Notes under the pieces: model-generated
What the model was told of the DNA's origin: nothing
The model's input: the letters and a program-made list of their open reading frames with translations, nothing else
The model's database searches: none
Shown: positions 52,901 to 62,521 of the stretch, piece by piece
Position numbering within the stretch: position 1 is the stretch's first letter
Layout of the letters: each line of letters opens with the position of its first letter
Position numbers and translations under genes: made by a program
From: Ecdyonurus torrentis
Taxonomy: Eukaryota > Arthropoda > Insecta > Ephemeroptera > Heptageniidae
Length of the DNA: 64,000 nt
Direction of reading: 5' to 3'
Assembly (NCBI GenBank): GCA_949318235.1
Contig: OX439127.1
Span: 41,029,656-41,093,655, forward strand

Positions 52901-55803
52901 TGAGAGACGTTGAGGGACATTGAGAGACATTGCATTGGATCGAACAATAATTGCAACATTTAAAAATTGGCTCTCTTTCTTTTAGTTATGTAAATCGCTA
53001 AGAGATGGCACTCTTTGCAATAAAAGTTTTAAAATTAATTTAATTCGTTTTAATTATTATTTTAATTACAAATAAACAATAGTGTAGTATCATTTAAAAG
53101 TAAAAAATGTTGATTAAGCTGGTAAACTAATTTTATTTGCAATTAAATAATATTTTAATGCTCAAAAACTAAATTGAAATACGAGTATCATAAGTTCAAG
53201 TCAGACTTTAAAATTAACATGTAAAAATAAAATAATATGCAGTGTAATGATATGAACATGTAACATGTCAATATTTATACAATATGTGGATATTAAATAA
53301 TAATAGTTAAAACTAATAATAATATGGATTTTGGAATTTATCGATTAAGGAAATTTTACAAACAATAAACAGTCATGTCTCATGTCATGTCACAAAACAT
53401 TGAAATGGGGCTTTCCAGTCAAAACTGGCAACGTCGCTAAAATGACCTTGGAAATGTTGCAACAGGGTTTCGGAGGGCAAGAAAGCATTTTATAGGACTG
53501 CAGCTTAAGAAATATATATGAAAATCAAACGGCAATTACAGAGCAACCAATTATTCTACGCTCTTCAAAATTTGCATACTCACTAAGAAACACCTCCCCT
53601 AACCACTAATTAAGGTTTCAAGTCAATATTCAACCCCTAGCCGTCGTTTCAGGGAGATAATAAAAGGATAACTAATAAGCCAAAGCCAATCAAGAGTTAT
53701 CCATAAAAGTAAAATAAAAAAATAAAAATTAAGGTAAAAATACAAGGCGTTTTTTTAAAAGCGCGCATTTTAAAACGCAAAATAAAATATGAAGAAATAA
53801 AATAAAATTAACTTTTTATACATCATTTTGTAGCCAAGGGTTAGACATTTTTAAAACTGTTCTTACAAATAAAATTGAGTGACTTTTTTTTTGCACCGAG
53901 CTTCAACGTAAAAATGCAATATTTTTTTCAAAACGTCTTTTTTTCTGCAAAAGTTATCAGAAATTTGCTTTTTTAACTATCCTTTATTGACAATTAATGG
54001 GGTCTGTTGGCATAAATAAGGTACTAATAGCACTCTAAACATGTTCTGTGATAAAAATGTAAGGATATGGCTACATGGTATCAGGGGTAATGAAAACATT
54101 TGCATTAAACATTGCAAAATTTGCTGTAAAAAATCTCTTCAATCCATTTTTTTTTTTTTTTTTTTTTTGTATCAATTTTAATTTTCACAATGATTGTTTG
54201 TAATTTTGATTTTCTGTCAATTCTTACAAACTGGTTGGGTTTGATAATTAAAACCTTAGACATATTTCATTTTAAAGAACGGAAATTTTTAATTTGCATC
54301 TCTTTATTTAAAAGTTAGTCCACATGGAAATCCACATTTCATTTGTTTTTAGCTGAATTCATTAATCCTTTTTGCATCTTGAATTTATATATATTGAAGC
54401 CTTTTCATGTTGATTTTTTTTTTATTACTTAAACCAAACATTACCTAGATTAGATTTGAAAGAAAACTGTAAGTGCAAGCCATTATAGGGAAACTAAAAA
54501 TTCGTTAAATCATTAAAAAAAATTACTGAATTAGAGAAAATTTTGGCAAATTTAACAATGTTTAACACAAATGTTTTCACTTTACCCCTGATACCAATGT
54601 AGCCCCATCCTTCCATTTTTATCACAGAACATGTTTAGAGTGCTATTAGTACCTTATTTATGCCAACAGACCCCATTAATTGTCAATAAAGGATAGTAAA
54701 AAAAGCAAATTTCTGATAACTTTTGCAGAAAAAAGGCGTTTTGAAAAAAATATTGCACATTTTTACGTTGAAGCTCGGTGCAAGAAAACCGATCACTCAA
54801 TTTTATTTCTAAGATCAGTTTTAAAAATGTCTAACCCTTGGCTACAAAATGATGTATAAAAAGTTTATTTTCTTTTATTTCTTTATATTTTATTTTGCGT
54901 TTTAAAATGCGCGCTTTTAAAAAAACACCATGTACAACAAATTAGACATTATTCATATTTTTGAAACAAAGCTGCTGACATCTCTTCAACGTTACAATTT
55001 AATTTATTATATAAACCAATGCTTCTAGGAAAAAACAAATCATTATAATAGTTGACGTTGATTCTAGGTAAAATAAACACAGTAGAGTCGCTATTTCGCA
55101 ATATGGTGGAGTTAGATCTAATAGCGACCCTATTAGCTGAGAATACAGGCAAATCGATCATACCAAGTATACATTTATGCAAGTATACAACATCCTGCCT
55201 ATACAAGTAACTATTAATGCATGATATTTTGCACATATTATTACGCACATTACTTTCATGTTTAAATTAAGGTACCCCTTTAGGGTAGGAGTGAAAATTT
55301 TTTATTATGACTTTGAATAAAGTTAAGGCTGGTATATACCCAAAAATGAAATCAAAAAAATTCTATCTTAAAAACTCTCGTTACAACAGAGCGTCAAAGT
55401 ATCGCAAATGCCCCGCCCCCTAATGCTAATGAATCTATATTTGGACCCCGATTTTGGTAGTTAATTAAGCTCGATATAAATTTTATATAGGCATATGTGT
55501 ATTAGGTGTCTGGAATTAAAAGATATAAGAAAACAAATAATTTATAAAATATTATAGGGATGTTAACAAAATAATAACAATAATTAAAAAATAATATATT
55601 TAGAGAGAGAGAGAGAGAGAGAAGAAGAAGAAGAAAAGTATGCTTTATATATCTATTTTTATTTCTGTTGCAGTGCTTGCACTTTTTTGCGTCTCTCTGG
55701 GAACAGCAAGGTCCTCTTGTGTCATGCTCAAGAGGAAGGAGATTCGCCTAAGGATGTAATTAGCACCTTACAACAATACCTTAATGGTAATGCAGTCAAG
55801 TAG
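40747..55803 (+). CDS. C17orf75: Njmu-R1 (C17orf75) homologue, WDR11-complex subunit; 7 coding exons
   Basis: Joining 40747-40940, 41336-41534, 44092-44199, 44726-44896, 46328-46432, 50647-50717 and 55674-55803 gives 325 residues with no internal stop. Splice phases match at every junction and all introns are GT-AG. The family (human protein about 396 residues) binds FAM91A1 and WDR11 in a complex that helps tether vesicles at the trans-Golgi network; that role is known for the family, not shown here. Landmarks shared with the vertebrate protein are an LxSFLxRRLxxGAxxxGxG block (residues about 40-58), a LELFRxEL block in exon 2, an FCxxW-like YCQEW followed by VLESFKLK (exon 5) and LRRLLKQAETDHYSLY (exon 6). 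There is no signal peptide or membrane segment. The start ATG is the first in frame after TAA at 40,729-40,731. The N-terminus is much shorter than in vertebrates, so an upstream exon cannot be excluded. AATAAA at 56,182-56,187 is a candidate polyadenylation signal. Confidence 0.87.
41336..41534 (+). CDS. C17orf75: Njmu-R1 coding exon 2
   Basis: Acceptor TTTCCAG|C. It completes Ser65 and encodes residues 66-131, including CFYISLP and HLELFRTELQNF, which match the family's LELFRLEL region. Donor AAG|GTATGA. Phase 0 at the end. Confidence 0.88.
41870..43769. mobile_element. ~1.9 kb TIR element with subterminal tandem repeats, in Njmu-R1 intron 2
   Basis: The left end TCGAGGGGGCTCCGCTATAT and its exact inverse at the right end bound the unit, possibly with TA duplications. 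Both ends carry tandem units of the form ACTAATGTCCTAAGTCCA separated by GGTTCATTATTT: about four at the left (41,890-42,003) and four inverted at the right (43,634-43,750). The interior is AT-rich and has no transposase frame. Such subterminal repeats are typical transposase-binding arrays in non-autonomous DNA transposons. The family is not recognised. Confidence 0.8.
44092..44199 (+). CDS. C17orf75: Njmu-R1 coding exon 3
   Basis: Acceptor TGTTGTAG|GAC. It encodes residues 132-167 (DSVFMEELSAWPKHAIDFL and onward), corresponding to the family's helical middle region. Donor ATT|GTGAGT. Phase 0 on both sides. Confidence 0.85.
44726..44896 (+). CDS. C17orf75: Njmu-R1 coding exon 4
   Basis: Acceptor TTTTAG|GCA. 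Residues 168-224. LRSFISAASVADLL corresponds to the family's NRFLSVASLQGL block. Donor CAG|GTATTC. Phase 0 on both sides. Confidence 0.87.
44900..46325. other. Njmu-R1 intron 4
   Basis: AT-rich intron. Part of it (about 45,600-45,900) shares short blocks with Acot9 intron sequence near 60,530-60,690 (for example TTTCTTATGGGGGA), which suggests a shared old repeat. It also contains the hairpin at 45,953-46,052. Confidence 0.5.
45953..46052. mobile_element. 100 bp hairpin MITE in Njmu-R1 intron 4
   Basis: The arms are about 33-35 bp. The left reads TGTTCGTAAACCCTGTTC... and the right is its inverse (...GAACAGGG-like then TTTACGAACA) with only a few differences. A ~33-base unpaired centre lies between. 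No clear target duplication and no coding capacity. Confidence 0.7.
46328..46432 (+). CDS. C17orf75: Njmu-R1 coding exon 5
   Basis: Acceptor TATTTCCAG|GGT. Residues 225-259. YCQEWAKLL and IKKVLESFKLK match the family's FCEDW and VLENFKLK signatures. Donor AAG|GTAGGT. Phase 0 on both sides. It is the last exon before the PLE-bearing intron. Confidence 0.9.
46433..47077. other. Njmu-R1 intron 5, left part
   Basis: AT-rich intron sequence between exon 5 and the PLE insertion. No exon or clear repeat was recognised. Confidence 0.55.
47078..47092. repeat. Left target-site duplication of the PLE insertion
   Basis: AGTAATAGCCTAATA here is repeated exactly at 50,537-50,551, directly outside the two ends of the palindromic element. 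Confidence 0.85.
47499..48782 (-). pseudogene. PLE RT-GIY-YIG protein fragment, left arm
   Basis: A 427-residue frame missing the N-terminal part of the RT. It keeps the RGTAMGTRMAPSYANL motif, the catalytic FIDD, a linker with a CDTC cysteine pair, and the GIY-YIG nuclease (VIYML, then FYIGLTSQTLRGRMNGHR). PLE proteins combine these domains in this order and reverse-transcribe their RNA into chromosomal breaks. Relative to the right arm, one base is missing in a T run near the end, so this copy ends YICNPGRQ. It lacks RT motifs upstream of motif 4, so it cannot be autonomous. Confidence 0.88.
48776..48817 (+). other. 42 bp spacer at the PLE palindrome centre, with four GGG tracts
   Basis: This is the only non-palindromic part of the insertion. 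It ends in GGGTTTGGGTTGGGTTGGG (48,799-48,817), four G-triplets with loops of 2-3 bases, which satisfies the usual G-quadruplex pattern and resembles telomeric GGGTT-type repeats. Confidence 0.85.
48820..50121 (+). pseudogene. PLE RT-GIY-YIG protein fragment, right arm
   Basis: The frame opens in the spacer (ATG at 48,793), but recognisable PLE sequence starts at about 48,820. Numbered from that ATG (442 residues): QKRGTAMG-type RT motif near 28-36, catalytic FIDD at 68-71, CDTC at 295-298 in the linker, VIYML at 329-333 and FYIG at 353-356 for the GIY-YIG fold, and R363 with GRMNGHR at 364-370. The RT fingers motifs are absent. The arm is intact in frame through the nuclease, so the copy is young. 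Confidence 0.9.
50300..50400 (+). other. Hammerhead-like motif remnant in the PLE 3' region
   Basis: CTGATGA is followed by AGGC, an internal CTCCA...TGGAG hairpin, then GCCGAAA. This mimics the hammerhead order core-stem II-GAAA. However, an extra A sits between core and stem II, and neither a proper stem III nor a stem I partner follows. The left arm carries the same sequence inverted at about 47,210-47,280. It is probably a degenerate or distant relative of PLE-associated hammerheads. Confidence 0.4.
50537..50551. repeat. Right target-site duplication of the PLE insertion
   Basis: Exact 15 bp match to 47,078-47,092 (AGTAATAGCCTAATA). Confidence 0.85.
50647..50717 (+). CDS. C17orf75: Njmu-R1 coding exon 6
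   Basis: A T-rich polypyrimidine tract and TTTTACAG precede the exon. It encodes residues 260-282 plus two bases of codon 283. MNMLRRLLKQAETDHYSLY matches the family's NLKRFIRQAEMNHYALF block. Donor TACAG|GTATAG. It lies only about 95 bases after the PLE target duplication. Confidence 0.9.
51195..52945. mobile_element. Nested foldback and tandem repeat complex in Njmu-R1 intron 6
   Basis: A block containing CACCTGAGCGC(A/G)(A/C)GAATTCC, GTCATACATTATATCGTTTC and GCCCCCATGCGTATC occurs about three times (about 51,307, 51,484 and 51,837). Then a large inverted repeat follows: 52,022-52,225 pairs with 52,685-52,892, sharing the blocks CAGGCACTTTTTGTAGTCCA and GACATCTGGAACTAAAAGCT in opposite orientation. 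A GAAGACATGT(A/G)AG(G/A)GACAT motif and its inverse recur at 51,664-51,730, 52,170-52,225, 52,688-52,740 and 52,890-52,930. There is no open frame of note. Class unknown. Confidence 0.75.
53745..54935. mobile_element. 1.2 kb foldback element with ~370 bp arms in Njmu-R1 intron 6
   Basis: Left arm 53,745-54,115 and right arm 54,560-54,935 are inverse copies. Outer ends read GCGTTTTTTTAAAAGCGCGC and its inverse. Inner landmarks include TGGCATAAATAAGGTACTAA, GAACATGTTTAGAGTGCTAT (in the matching orientation) and TACCCCTGATACCA-type blocks. The arms are clearly related but carry several differences. The centre has a T run and no transposase frame. No clear target duplication. Confidence 0.8.
54949..55255 (-). 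pseudogene. LINE C-terminal fragment
   Basis: A 99-residue frame (VYLHKCILGMIDLPVF..., FILPRINVNYYNDLFFPRSI, LYNKLNCNVEEM) matches the pattern of the C-terminal tail of non-LTR retrotransposon ORF2 proteins (the ...FFPRTIxLWNxLP signature). It has no RT core, so it is a short dead fragment abutting the foldback element, in antisense to the host gene. Confidence 0.65.
55260..55673. other. Njmu-R1 intron 6, right part
   Basis: Unassigned intron sequence with a (GA)n/(GAA)n tract at about 55,602-55,637, then the polypyrimidine tract of exon 7. Confidence 0.6.
55674..55803 (+). CDS. C17orf75: Njmu-R1 coding exon 7 (terminal)
   Basis: Acceptor TTCTGTTGCAG|T. It completes Ser283 and encodes residues 284-325, ending GNAVK then TAG. 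ACTFLRLSGNSKVLL aligns with the family's CYMFLKNCGSGDILL region, and DVISTLQQYLNG aligns with the C-terminal NVIAVLEEFM helix. The length agrees with the family C-terminus. Confidence 0.87.
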
Positions 55804-56452
55804 CTCAACCTTTAAGTCTGTGGGAATAACCCTTGTTTATTATTATATATATCATTCCAAAATTTTCAACAATATGGTAAAGCATTTTCTAAAAATACAC
55901 TGAAAGTTAAAATTTAGTTTAAAAACCAATTCAATCAAATATATTATACCCTATGTGTGCGCATGTATAAAATTATAGATATTAAAATTTTACCACAATA
56001 TAATAAAATTATTTTATACACTTGTTTTAGCTCTCTAAATTTAATAATCTATAGCAATGTGTGTCATGTTAAAGTGGCTGTAATTGCATATAAAGTTGCA
56101 GATAATCAGGTAGATATAATATATGGTAAATTTGATCAGCTAACCTTATTGGCAGCTATTTTTCTCATTTGCTAGGAACTAAATAAATAATAATAATAAT
56201 AATAATTAATATGTAAATGTGAGCTGCATGTTCACTGAAAGTCTCAATGTATACTGTAGGTAGCACTTTCAATATCAAGCATGTTATTGTATATGTTACA
56301 CAAAACAAAAAATTATTTATGGTATTCATATCTTAAACACATCACGCAAATACCAAATATTCATGTCAAAAGGTGTTTTCTCATATTTATTCTGATTTTT
56401 TTTCCTGTACAATTTGCATAACCAATTCAGTGAATGTTTATTAAATAAAGAA

Positions 56453-56484
<32 letters not shown>

Positions 56485-56539
56485 GGGGGGGGAAGAAAAA
56501 AAGAGAGGAACAGCAAAGGAAGATGAGAGTGATTAGGAT

Positions 56540-56715
56540 AGTCCTTATAGTTTGGTAAAAATCTTGCTAGCACAGCAATAACAAAATAATAAAAAATAAA
56601 AAAACTGCTAGCAAAAATTTTACCTAACATGGGGTTCTCTTCACTAAGGTAAGGAAGACCCTGTTTGCTGATTTTCTTCTTTTTCATTATACCCAAGTGC
56701 AATGGTGTTTACTGT
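56540..56715 (+). mobile_element. Degraded PLE 3'-end fragment
   Basis: GCTAGCAAAAATTTTACC, GGGTTCTCTTCACTA-GGTAAGG, a TGATTTTCTTCTTTTTCATTATACC block and GCAATGGTGTTTACTGTATT follow the same order as the right-arm PLE tail (50,415-50,535), with many changes. A partial inverted copy of the first part lies just upstream (56,540-56,575), so this too may have been a palindromic insertion. Confidence 0.55.
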
Positions 56716-58431
56716 ATTAACTAAAAAAAAAAAAAAAAAAAAAAAAAAACTAGTAAAAAAAGTCAGAATGAGACAATACCTTTATGTTATCTTCCTATAT
56801 GAGAGTTACGAGCTATTAATGCAATTACTTTTAATTGGAAATGTTTTTTTTTATTTTTTAATCATTATAATGTATATCTCTAATATTAACATAGCATTAT
56901 ATTATATCATTATATTAGTCTTATTGGACAATTTGTTGCAATTATTTTTGATCATATATATTTTTGTATTAAATAAATTCTAATATATTATAATAAACAG
57001 GGTGTTGTTTTATTCTTTTCTATTAAAATTACCCTGAGACAGCAAATTACAGGAGACTTTTCTTTTTTGTAGACAGTCTGAATTTTATTCATATGGTTGG
57101 TGTGCATTATCTTTAGTAAAAGGGTAGAAAATGAGAAAATAAAACACAAATTCAATCAACAAGAATCAATATTTTTATTTAACAACAAAATGCTTCTTAA
57201 GTATAAAGCACGTACACGAAACATCTGTAAGGACATATTATACCTATTTAAAGTTCAAATATTTGCAAAAGTTTAATTTGCTGAAATATCATTAGCAACT
57301 ATATGGTGGGATTGGCACCAACATAAAATAGAAGTTGAAATAATATAAAAGTAAAAATAATAATCAAATGGAATTATTAAAATAAAATGTAATGAAAAAA
57401 ATCACCTACTTCAATTAGGGCAGAGGTTAATAAGGTCTAGTAATAGTAATAATAACTTATCCACACTTAACATGCACCTTTTTTATTTTTTTAATGAGAG
57501 CAACATGTTTATACTTCACCAATATTTAAATATTGAACGTTGTTATTTGATGTTTTCATATACCAAAGAATAATTGCTTGATTATACCTATCATATAAGC
57601 ACAAAAATATGAAAGCCCAATATGTATATTTCTAAAAAGTGTATTCCAAATATCATAGCCCTATTTCAAGATTCAAAGCCAGCATAAAAAATTATGATAA
57701 AATAAATATATATAACAACTTCATGTATCTTGAATATTTTTAAGTATTATTTTTATGCTCGTAGAAATGAGAAATCAAACTAGATAGAAAAGATAAGAAA
57801 TACTGATAGGACATACCTATTATAAATGTGGTACTAGAAATCTTATATTTTTACTGAATATTTGGTAGCCTGTACCAAAAGCAAGTTTCCATATTATATC
57901 CTTAAGTCTAGTTTATACTAGGCTATAAAACTTAAGTTGACACACAAAAATTTTTCATTGCAATTTTTTGTAGCACTTCAGTTTCATGGCCTGTGAAAAC
58001 ACTACATTGGACATGATTCCATAAAGCATGTACAAGGATTTTTATCATATCAGTCTTCCCCTAACTTTAGTTTTCATTAAATTTTACATCAATATGCTTA
58101 AAGTTTTTGTTACTAAAACACAATGTAAAAACTTAACTGTTTTATCTTTGTTTGTCAACATTAGTTCTTTTCTAAACAGAAGCTATACCTTTGACATACA
58201 GCATTAACTGTATCAATCCATATATTTTATAAATAACAGACATATGTAACATAAATACATATATTTTTTATACAGTCTAGTTATAAATAAAAAAAAATCA
58301 ACTGGCCTTAGTACAGTCGGTATGAAATAAAAGGTTTCAAAATAAACTTGATTCATTTATGTGCGGCACAAAATACAATGTGTGAACACTACTTTATATT
58401 TTTTCTCGTTAACGCTTTTAAAAAGTTTTCA

Positions 58432-58520
58432 GTGGCGTAACTACCAGGGGGGAAGAGGGGGAAGTTCCCCCGGGCCCGTCGGCTTCTGGGGGGCCCGTTG
58501 ATGCTTGGCGCAAAAAAAAA
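58432..58520 (+). mobile_element. Probable DNA transposon terminal fragment
   Basis: It starts CAGTGGCGTAACTACCAGGG and continues with G/C-rich GGGGGAAGTTCCCCCGGGCCC, then a long A run. CAGTGGCGTA-type ends are common termini of invertebrate DNA elements. No matching opposite end was found nearby. Confidence 0.4.
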
Positions 58521-59093
58521 AAAAAAATAATAATAATAATAATAATAACAAAAAAAAATTGGTAATATTTAATTTTATGTTGAAAAACAGTATTTGAAAG
58601 TTAAAGTGGATCAATCAAATAATATGCATTTTGTGACAGGGTATTAATATTAACTAATTTTTTAACTGTCACCACCTTCTAATTAAATTTTCTATAAATA
58701 TCTTCTTTAAGATATTTCTATAGATAGGTAATCCAAAGAGAATATCGTTATTCAATTTTCTGTTGCCTTTAATTTTATTTTATCCTGGAAGCTATATTTT
58801 GTTGCCCATTTGATCAATGTAATTTTGACCCGCAATACACGTCTCCAGCTGACCAGTACTTTTCAGTGGGAATCCTCTCTGGATTACATAGGTTATCTAC
58901 TTACATTAGTCTTCTTGAAATATCATATGTATTTTTTCTATTTTTATAGCAAAAATTAATTATTGACAAAAATTAAAATCATGTATGATAGGCCACATTA
59001 AAGATTTTTTTTTTCTTTTTTTTTCATGTTAGTGACACTTTTTAATTTTCATCATAAAAAATAGCTAAAAATTTCAGTGCCACGCCCCCTTTG

Positions 59094-59284
59094 TCAAAAA
59101 TTTTACTAGAGGTCACCTCTTCAGCTCAGGTGAGCTACATAGCTAGCAAGCAGTTATATTACTATTAAATAATTAAATATAAATGAGAGATTTCATGATG
59201 TGTGAATATTGCAAACCAACATTTCTAAGCAGCAATTATATACACATTATTAAATTATTTTATTATTCTATTGATCTGCTTGGC

Positions 59285-59315
<31 letters not shown>

Positions 59316-59455
59316 TTTATAGCAATACGATGAGAAAGTGAGAAGTTGAGTTGGGAGAGCAACGTGCATGGACCTGCAGCATGAGGAGCATGTGGCTTGC
59401 TGGCTAAGCAGCTCACCTAAGCATGAAAGGTAACCTCCAGTGAACTTTGTGTCAA
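59094..59455. repeat. Imperfect inverted repeat around an A run
   Basis: Left arm 59,094-59,155 (GAGGTCACCTCTTCAGCTCA, GGTGAGCTACATAGCTAGCA) pairs with right arm about 59,385-59,460 (TTGCTGGCTAAGCAGCTCAC, then GAAAGGTAACCTCCAGTGAA). The centre contains a 27-base A run. It is probably a foldback element or two nested copies of one repeat. Confidence 0.55.
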
Positions 59456-60051
59456 ATGTTTCAAAAAATTGTTTAAGAGGTAGAATCTCTCTTTTAATCA
59501 TAATATTTTGTACCACTCAAAAATGGATCAAGATTTAGTCATAACCTTTTATTTTTATGTGCAATCTGCATTAATATGCAGAAAAAACTCCATTATTAAC
59601 ACCATTTATAATTAGTTATTCATGTTTAATTATAGTTGTTTCATAATATCTATGCATTCAATCCGAGTATTATTGTAATATTGACAGTTATAAATATTAT
59701 CACAAGGAAAAGTAAGAATTATAATACAGTTAAACAACTGTTATAATGAAATTGGTGTAATTACAAGTAGTTAATAAAAATCACTTAAATAGTAAGGATA
59801 ATTAAAAGTTATTCTTTGTTAATAATTAATAGCATAGTACAAGTAAAAAAAAAAAAATAAAAAAAAAATAATAATAATAATAAAATAAAATAGAGGTTGC
59901 AGCTTAAAGTTATATTTTTTTAAATTGTTGCAACAATAAAAATAACAACTTATCTACGGTTTAACTAGTTAGTTACGGGGTATGATTGTAATAATTAACA
60001 GCACAGCTTTCCATAATTTAAGTAGTGCAATCAAACCTACTGCATTTTAGC

Positions 60052-60116
60052 TCATTGTTTATTCAGCCCCATGATGTGTTGAAAGTGTCTTCTTCCATCT
60101 AAGTAATTCATTGCCT
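60052..60116 (-). CDS. ACOT9: ACOT9 terminal coding exon
   Basis: Acceptor TTTTGCAG|AG. It completes Glu and encodes [20 protein letters not shown] then TGA. The YLDGRRHF block is the conserved ACOT9 C-terminus. Confidence 0.9.
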
Positions 60117-62433
60117 CTGCAAAATAGTAAAAAACAATTGAATAATTATAAAACTTGACTATTATTTAGTTGTAAAATGAAAAATTAGTAGTAATTAATG
60201 TACATCACTGTTTAAGCTTTCAACTAGGATATGGAAACATATGGCTGTTGGGAAGAGAACAAAATGACAAGTCTCATTTGTAATACAATGGAATGTAAAT
60301 TATATGTTAAGTGCATACAAGAGTTAAGAAGTCTAATGTGATGAATAATACCCAACTTAAATCAACACTTATACAAGTTTTTAATGAAACTCTTAGAAGG
60401 CTTGCAACATAAACATTTAGTAAGTGATTATATATATATATATATAATAAAAATAAAAATAATCACACTCGGAGCCCGAGCCCAACAAAACTAACAATTT
60501 GCAAGCACAATACTTTATGTTGCTATCTTGATATAACATGGTTTCTTATGGGGGATTAAGGCAGCTATTATTTATAATTATATTTTGTTGTGTATATATT
60601 TTGTTGTATTAGAATTGTTTTTCTCAATGTTGAAATTTTCACTGTACAACTTACTGATCCTCAAAGCTTCTGTTTTTCTGAATTTCAAGTAATCTGAAGT
60701 GAAAGAAATATTTTTTCACCAAATGAGTGACATAGAGGAAAGCAGAAATTTTGAGCCTCAGTAAGCAGGAAGACAGTAAAAATGTCAACACAAAAAATTA
60801 TAACTTGAGTTGTAGCAACTTTGACCATAAGACACCATGCAATTAAGACAGCAACACAAAGTCATCTGCTAGCACTTTGTTAGTATTATTGGCCTCTCCT
60901 TTTCTTTCAAATTTATCATACCACAATGGTTTATTTTCCTTAATATCTCAATGAAATTAAACTTAAATATATATGTTAACTGTGAACCTCAGACCTAGAA
61001 CGCCCCCTTTTTTCAAAAACTTATCGTAAAATATTTTAAAAATTATTTTTGGATAGATCTCATCTTTACAAAATAGAAGTTCAAGTATAATTTCTTCATA
61101 ATTGCCATACATTTCTCACAATTAATTTTTAACCATTTTTATTTTGCCGCGAAATTCAAAATCAATGTTATTCAAATGGGCAAACTAACGCTTAATTTTC
61201 TCGAACCAGAAATAATTTTGAAATATAAAACAAAAAGTAATCGATATAGCTTGGACATATCTATAACGTCAGAAAGTTTCAAAAAAAGTTGTCGAACCAA
61301 AATTTTTTTAAATTGAAAAAACAAAAACACAATGCTAATCATATGCAAATTTTAATCCTAATTATCTCGAGTCACAAATATTGTTTGAATATTCTGTTAA
61401 CTGGAGCTCATAGATCATGACATTTTTTAACCCCCTTAAAGTTTTTAAAAAAAGTTGTCGAACCAATTTTGAGATATTTTGCTTTTGCTAGGTCTGAGGT
61501 TAATCCTTAATGCTCAAGACAGAAAGTTTCTGTTCTAATGTATACATACCATCATAAGTTTTTGGAACAAGTTGTTGAACTTGATCAGGAATTTCATATG
61601 TATAATGAAACACGTTGGTTGTATTATGATGTCCAGTTCTTGGATCAAACACTTCCGCATGGCACACGACCTATAGAAAGTATTGATTTGTGAATAGGAG
61701 GTTACATACACATGAAGCATAATTATGAAGGGTATTGAATAAAAGGGGATTTTCTATTTGAACAGAAAATGGACAAATAAATTGCAGTGCTTACTTGCAT
61801 GTAATTGGATTCTGTGTAGTTAACTTGAGAATTGAGGCGAAGCAACGAACCAACAGCAACTGGCTTATGAAAGCCTATATCACTTATGTGGCACAATTTA
61901 GGACGGTATTTGCTGTAATGTAGTAAAATATATTACAATATATTAACATTGTATTGTACAATATTAAATGTGAAAAAGTTATGTAACTTTACCAGTACAA
62001 GTAACCAGCAGCCCATGAGAGCTCCAAAGCTTGTCTCATCAAAAATCCTCCAAAAACCTTGTTGTGTAGATTTCTATCCTGTTAATAAAAATTAAAAATA
62101 TTGCAAACAGCATGACCTTTAATCCTCAATTTTAACAAACCCAAACTGCAGAATATAAAAGATAGAAAGAAAATAGTGTAGTGTTACCTCTGGGTGACAG
62201 AAAACTATGTTACTTAAAGATGAATCCTCCATCCAAGCAGAATGAGGGGGTAAAATTCGTCTGTGAAAAGTTGGATCCTTGTTGTCAACAGTTTTCAAAA
62301 ACAACTCATGAATCAATCTTTGCTCTTCCACATTTGGACCAGTTTTTAAAAGAGACATTTGTTGACCTGCTGAACGACGTTTCTTGTTGCCTTAAAAAAA
62401 AAATAATAATAATAATAATAATATCCTATATAT

Positions 62434-62521
<88 letters not shown>

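Larger units (their letters stand above)
55810..60045. other. Convergent intergenic and 3' UTR region
   Basis: This region separates the two convergent genes. Candidate polyadenylation signals: AATAAA at 56,182-56,187 for the plus gene and, for the minus gene, AATAAA at plus 59,548-59,553. It contains an A run joined to a G run (about 56,450-56,491), A runs at about 56,723-56,749 and 59,285-59,311, an old PLE tail, a DNA-element end near 58,432 and an inverted repeat at 59,094-59,455. No coding exon. Confidence 0.55.
60120..61549. other. ACOT9 last intron
   Basis: An approximately 1.43 kb intron (minus strand). It contains a short (TA)n near 60,430-60,446, a PLE-tail fragment near 60,840-60,945 and a TIR element at 60,985-61,501. 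No hidden exon was seen. Confidence 0.6.

Noticed and set aside
54949..55248. Candidate host gene exon on the minus strand
   Set aside because: The FFPRSI...LYNKLN pattern is the C-terminal tail of LINE ORF2 proteins. There are no splice partners.
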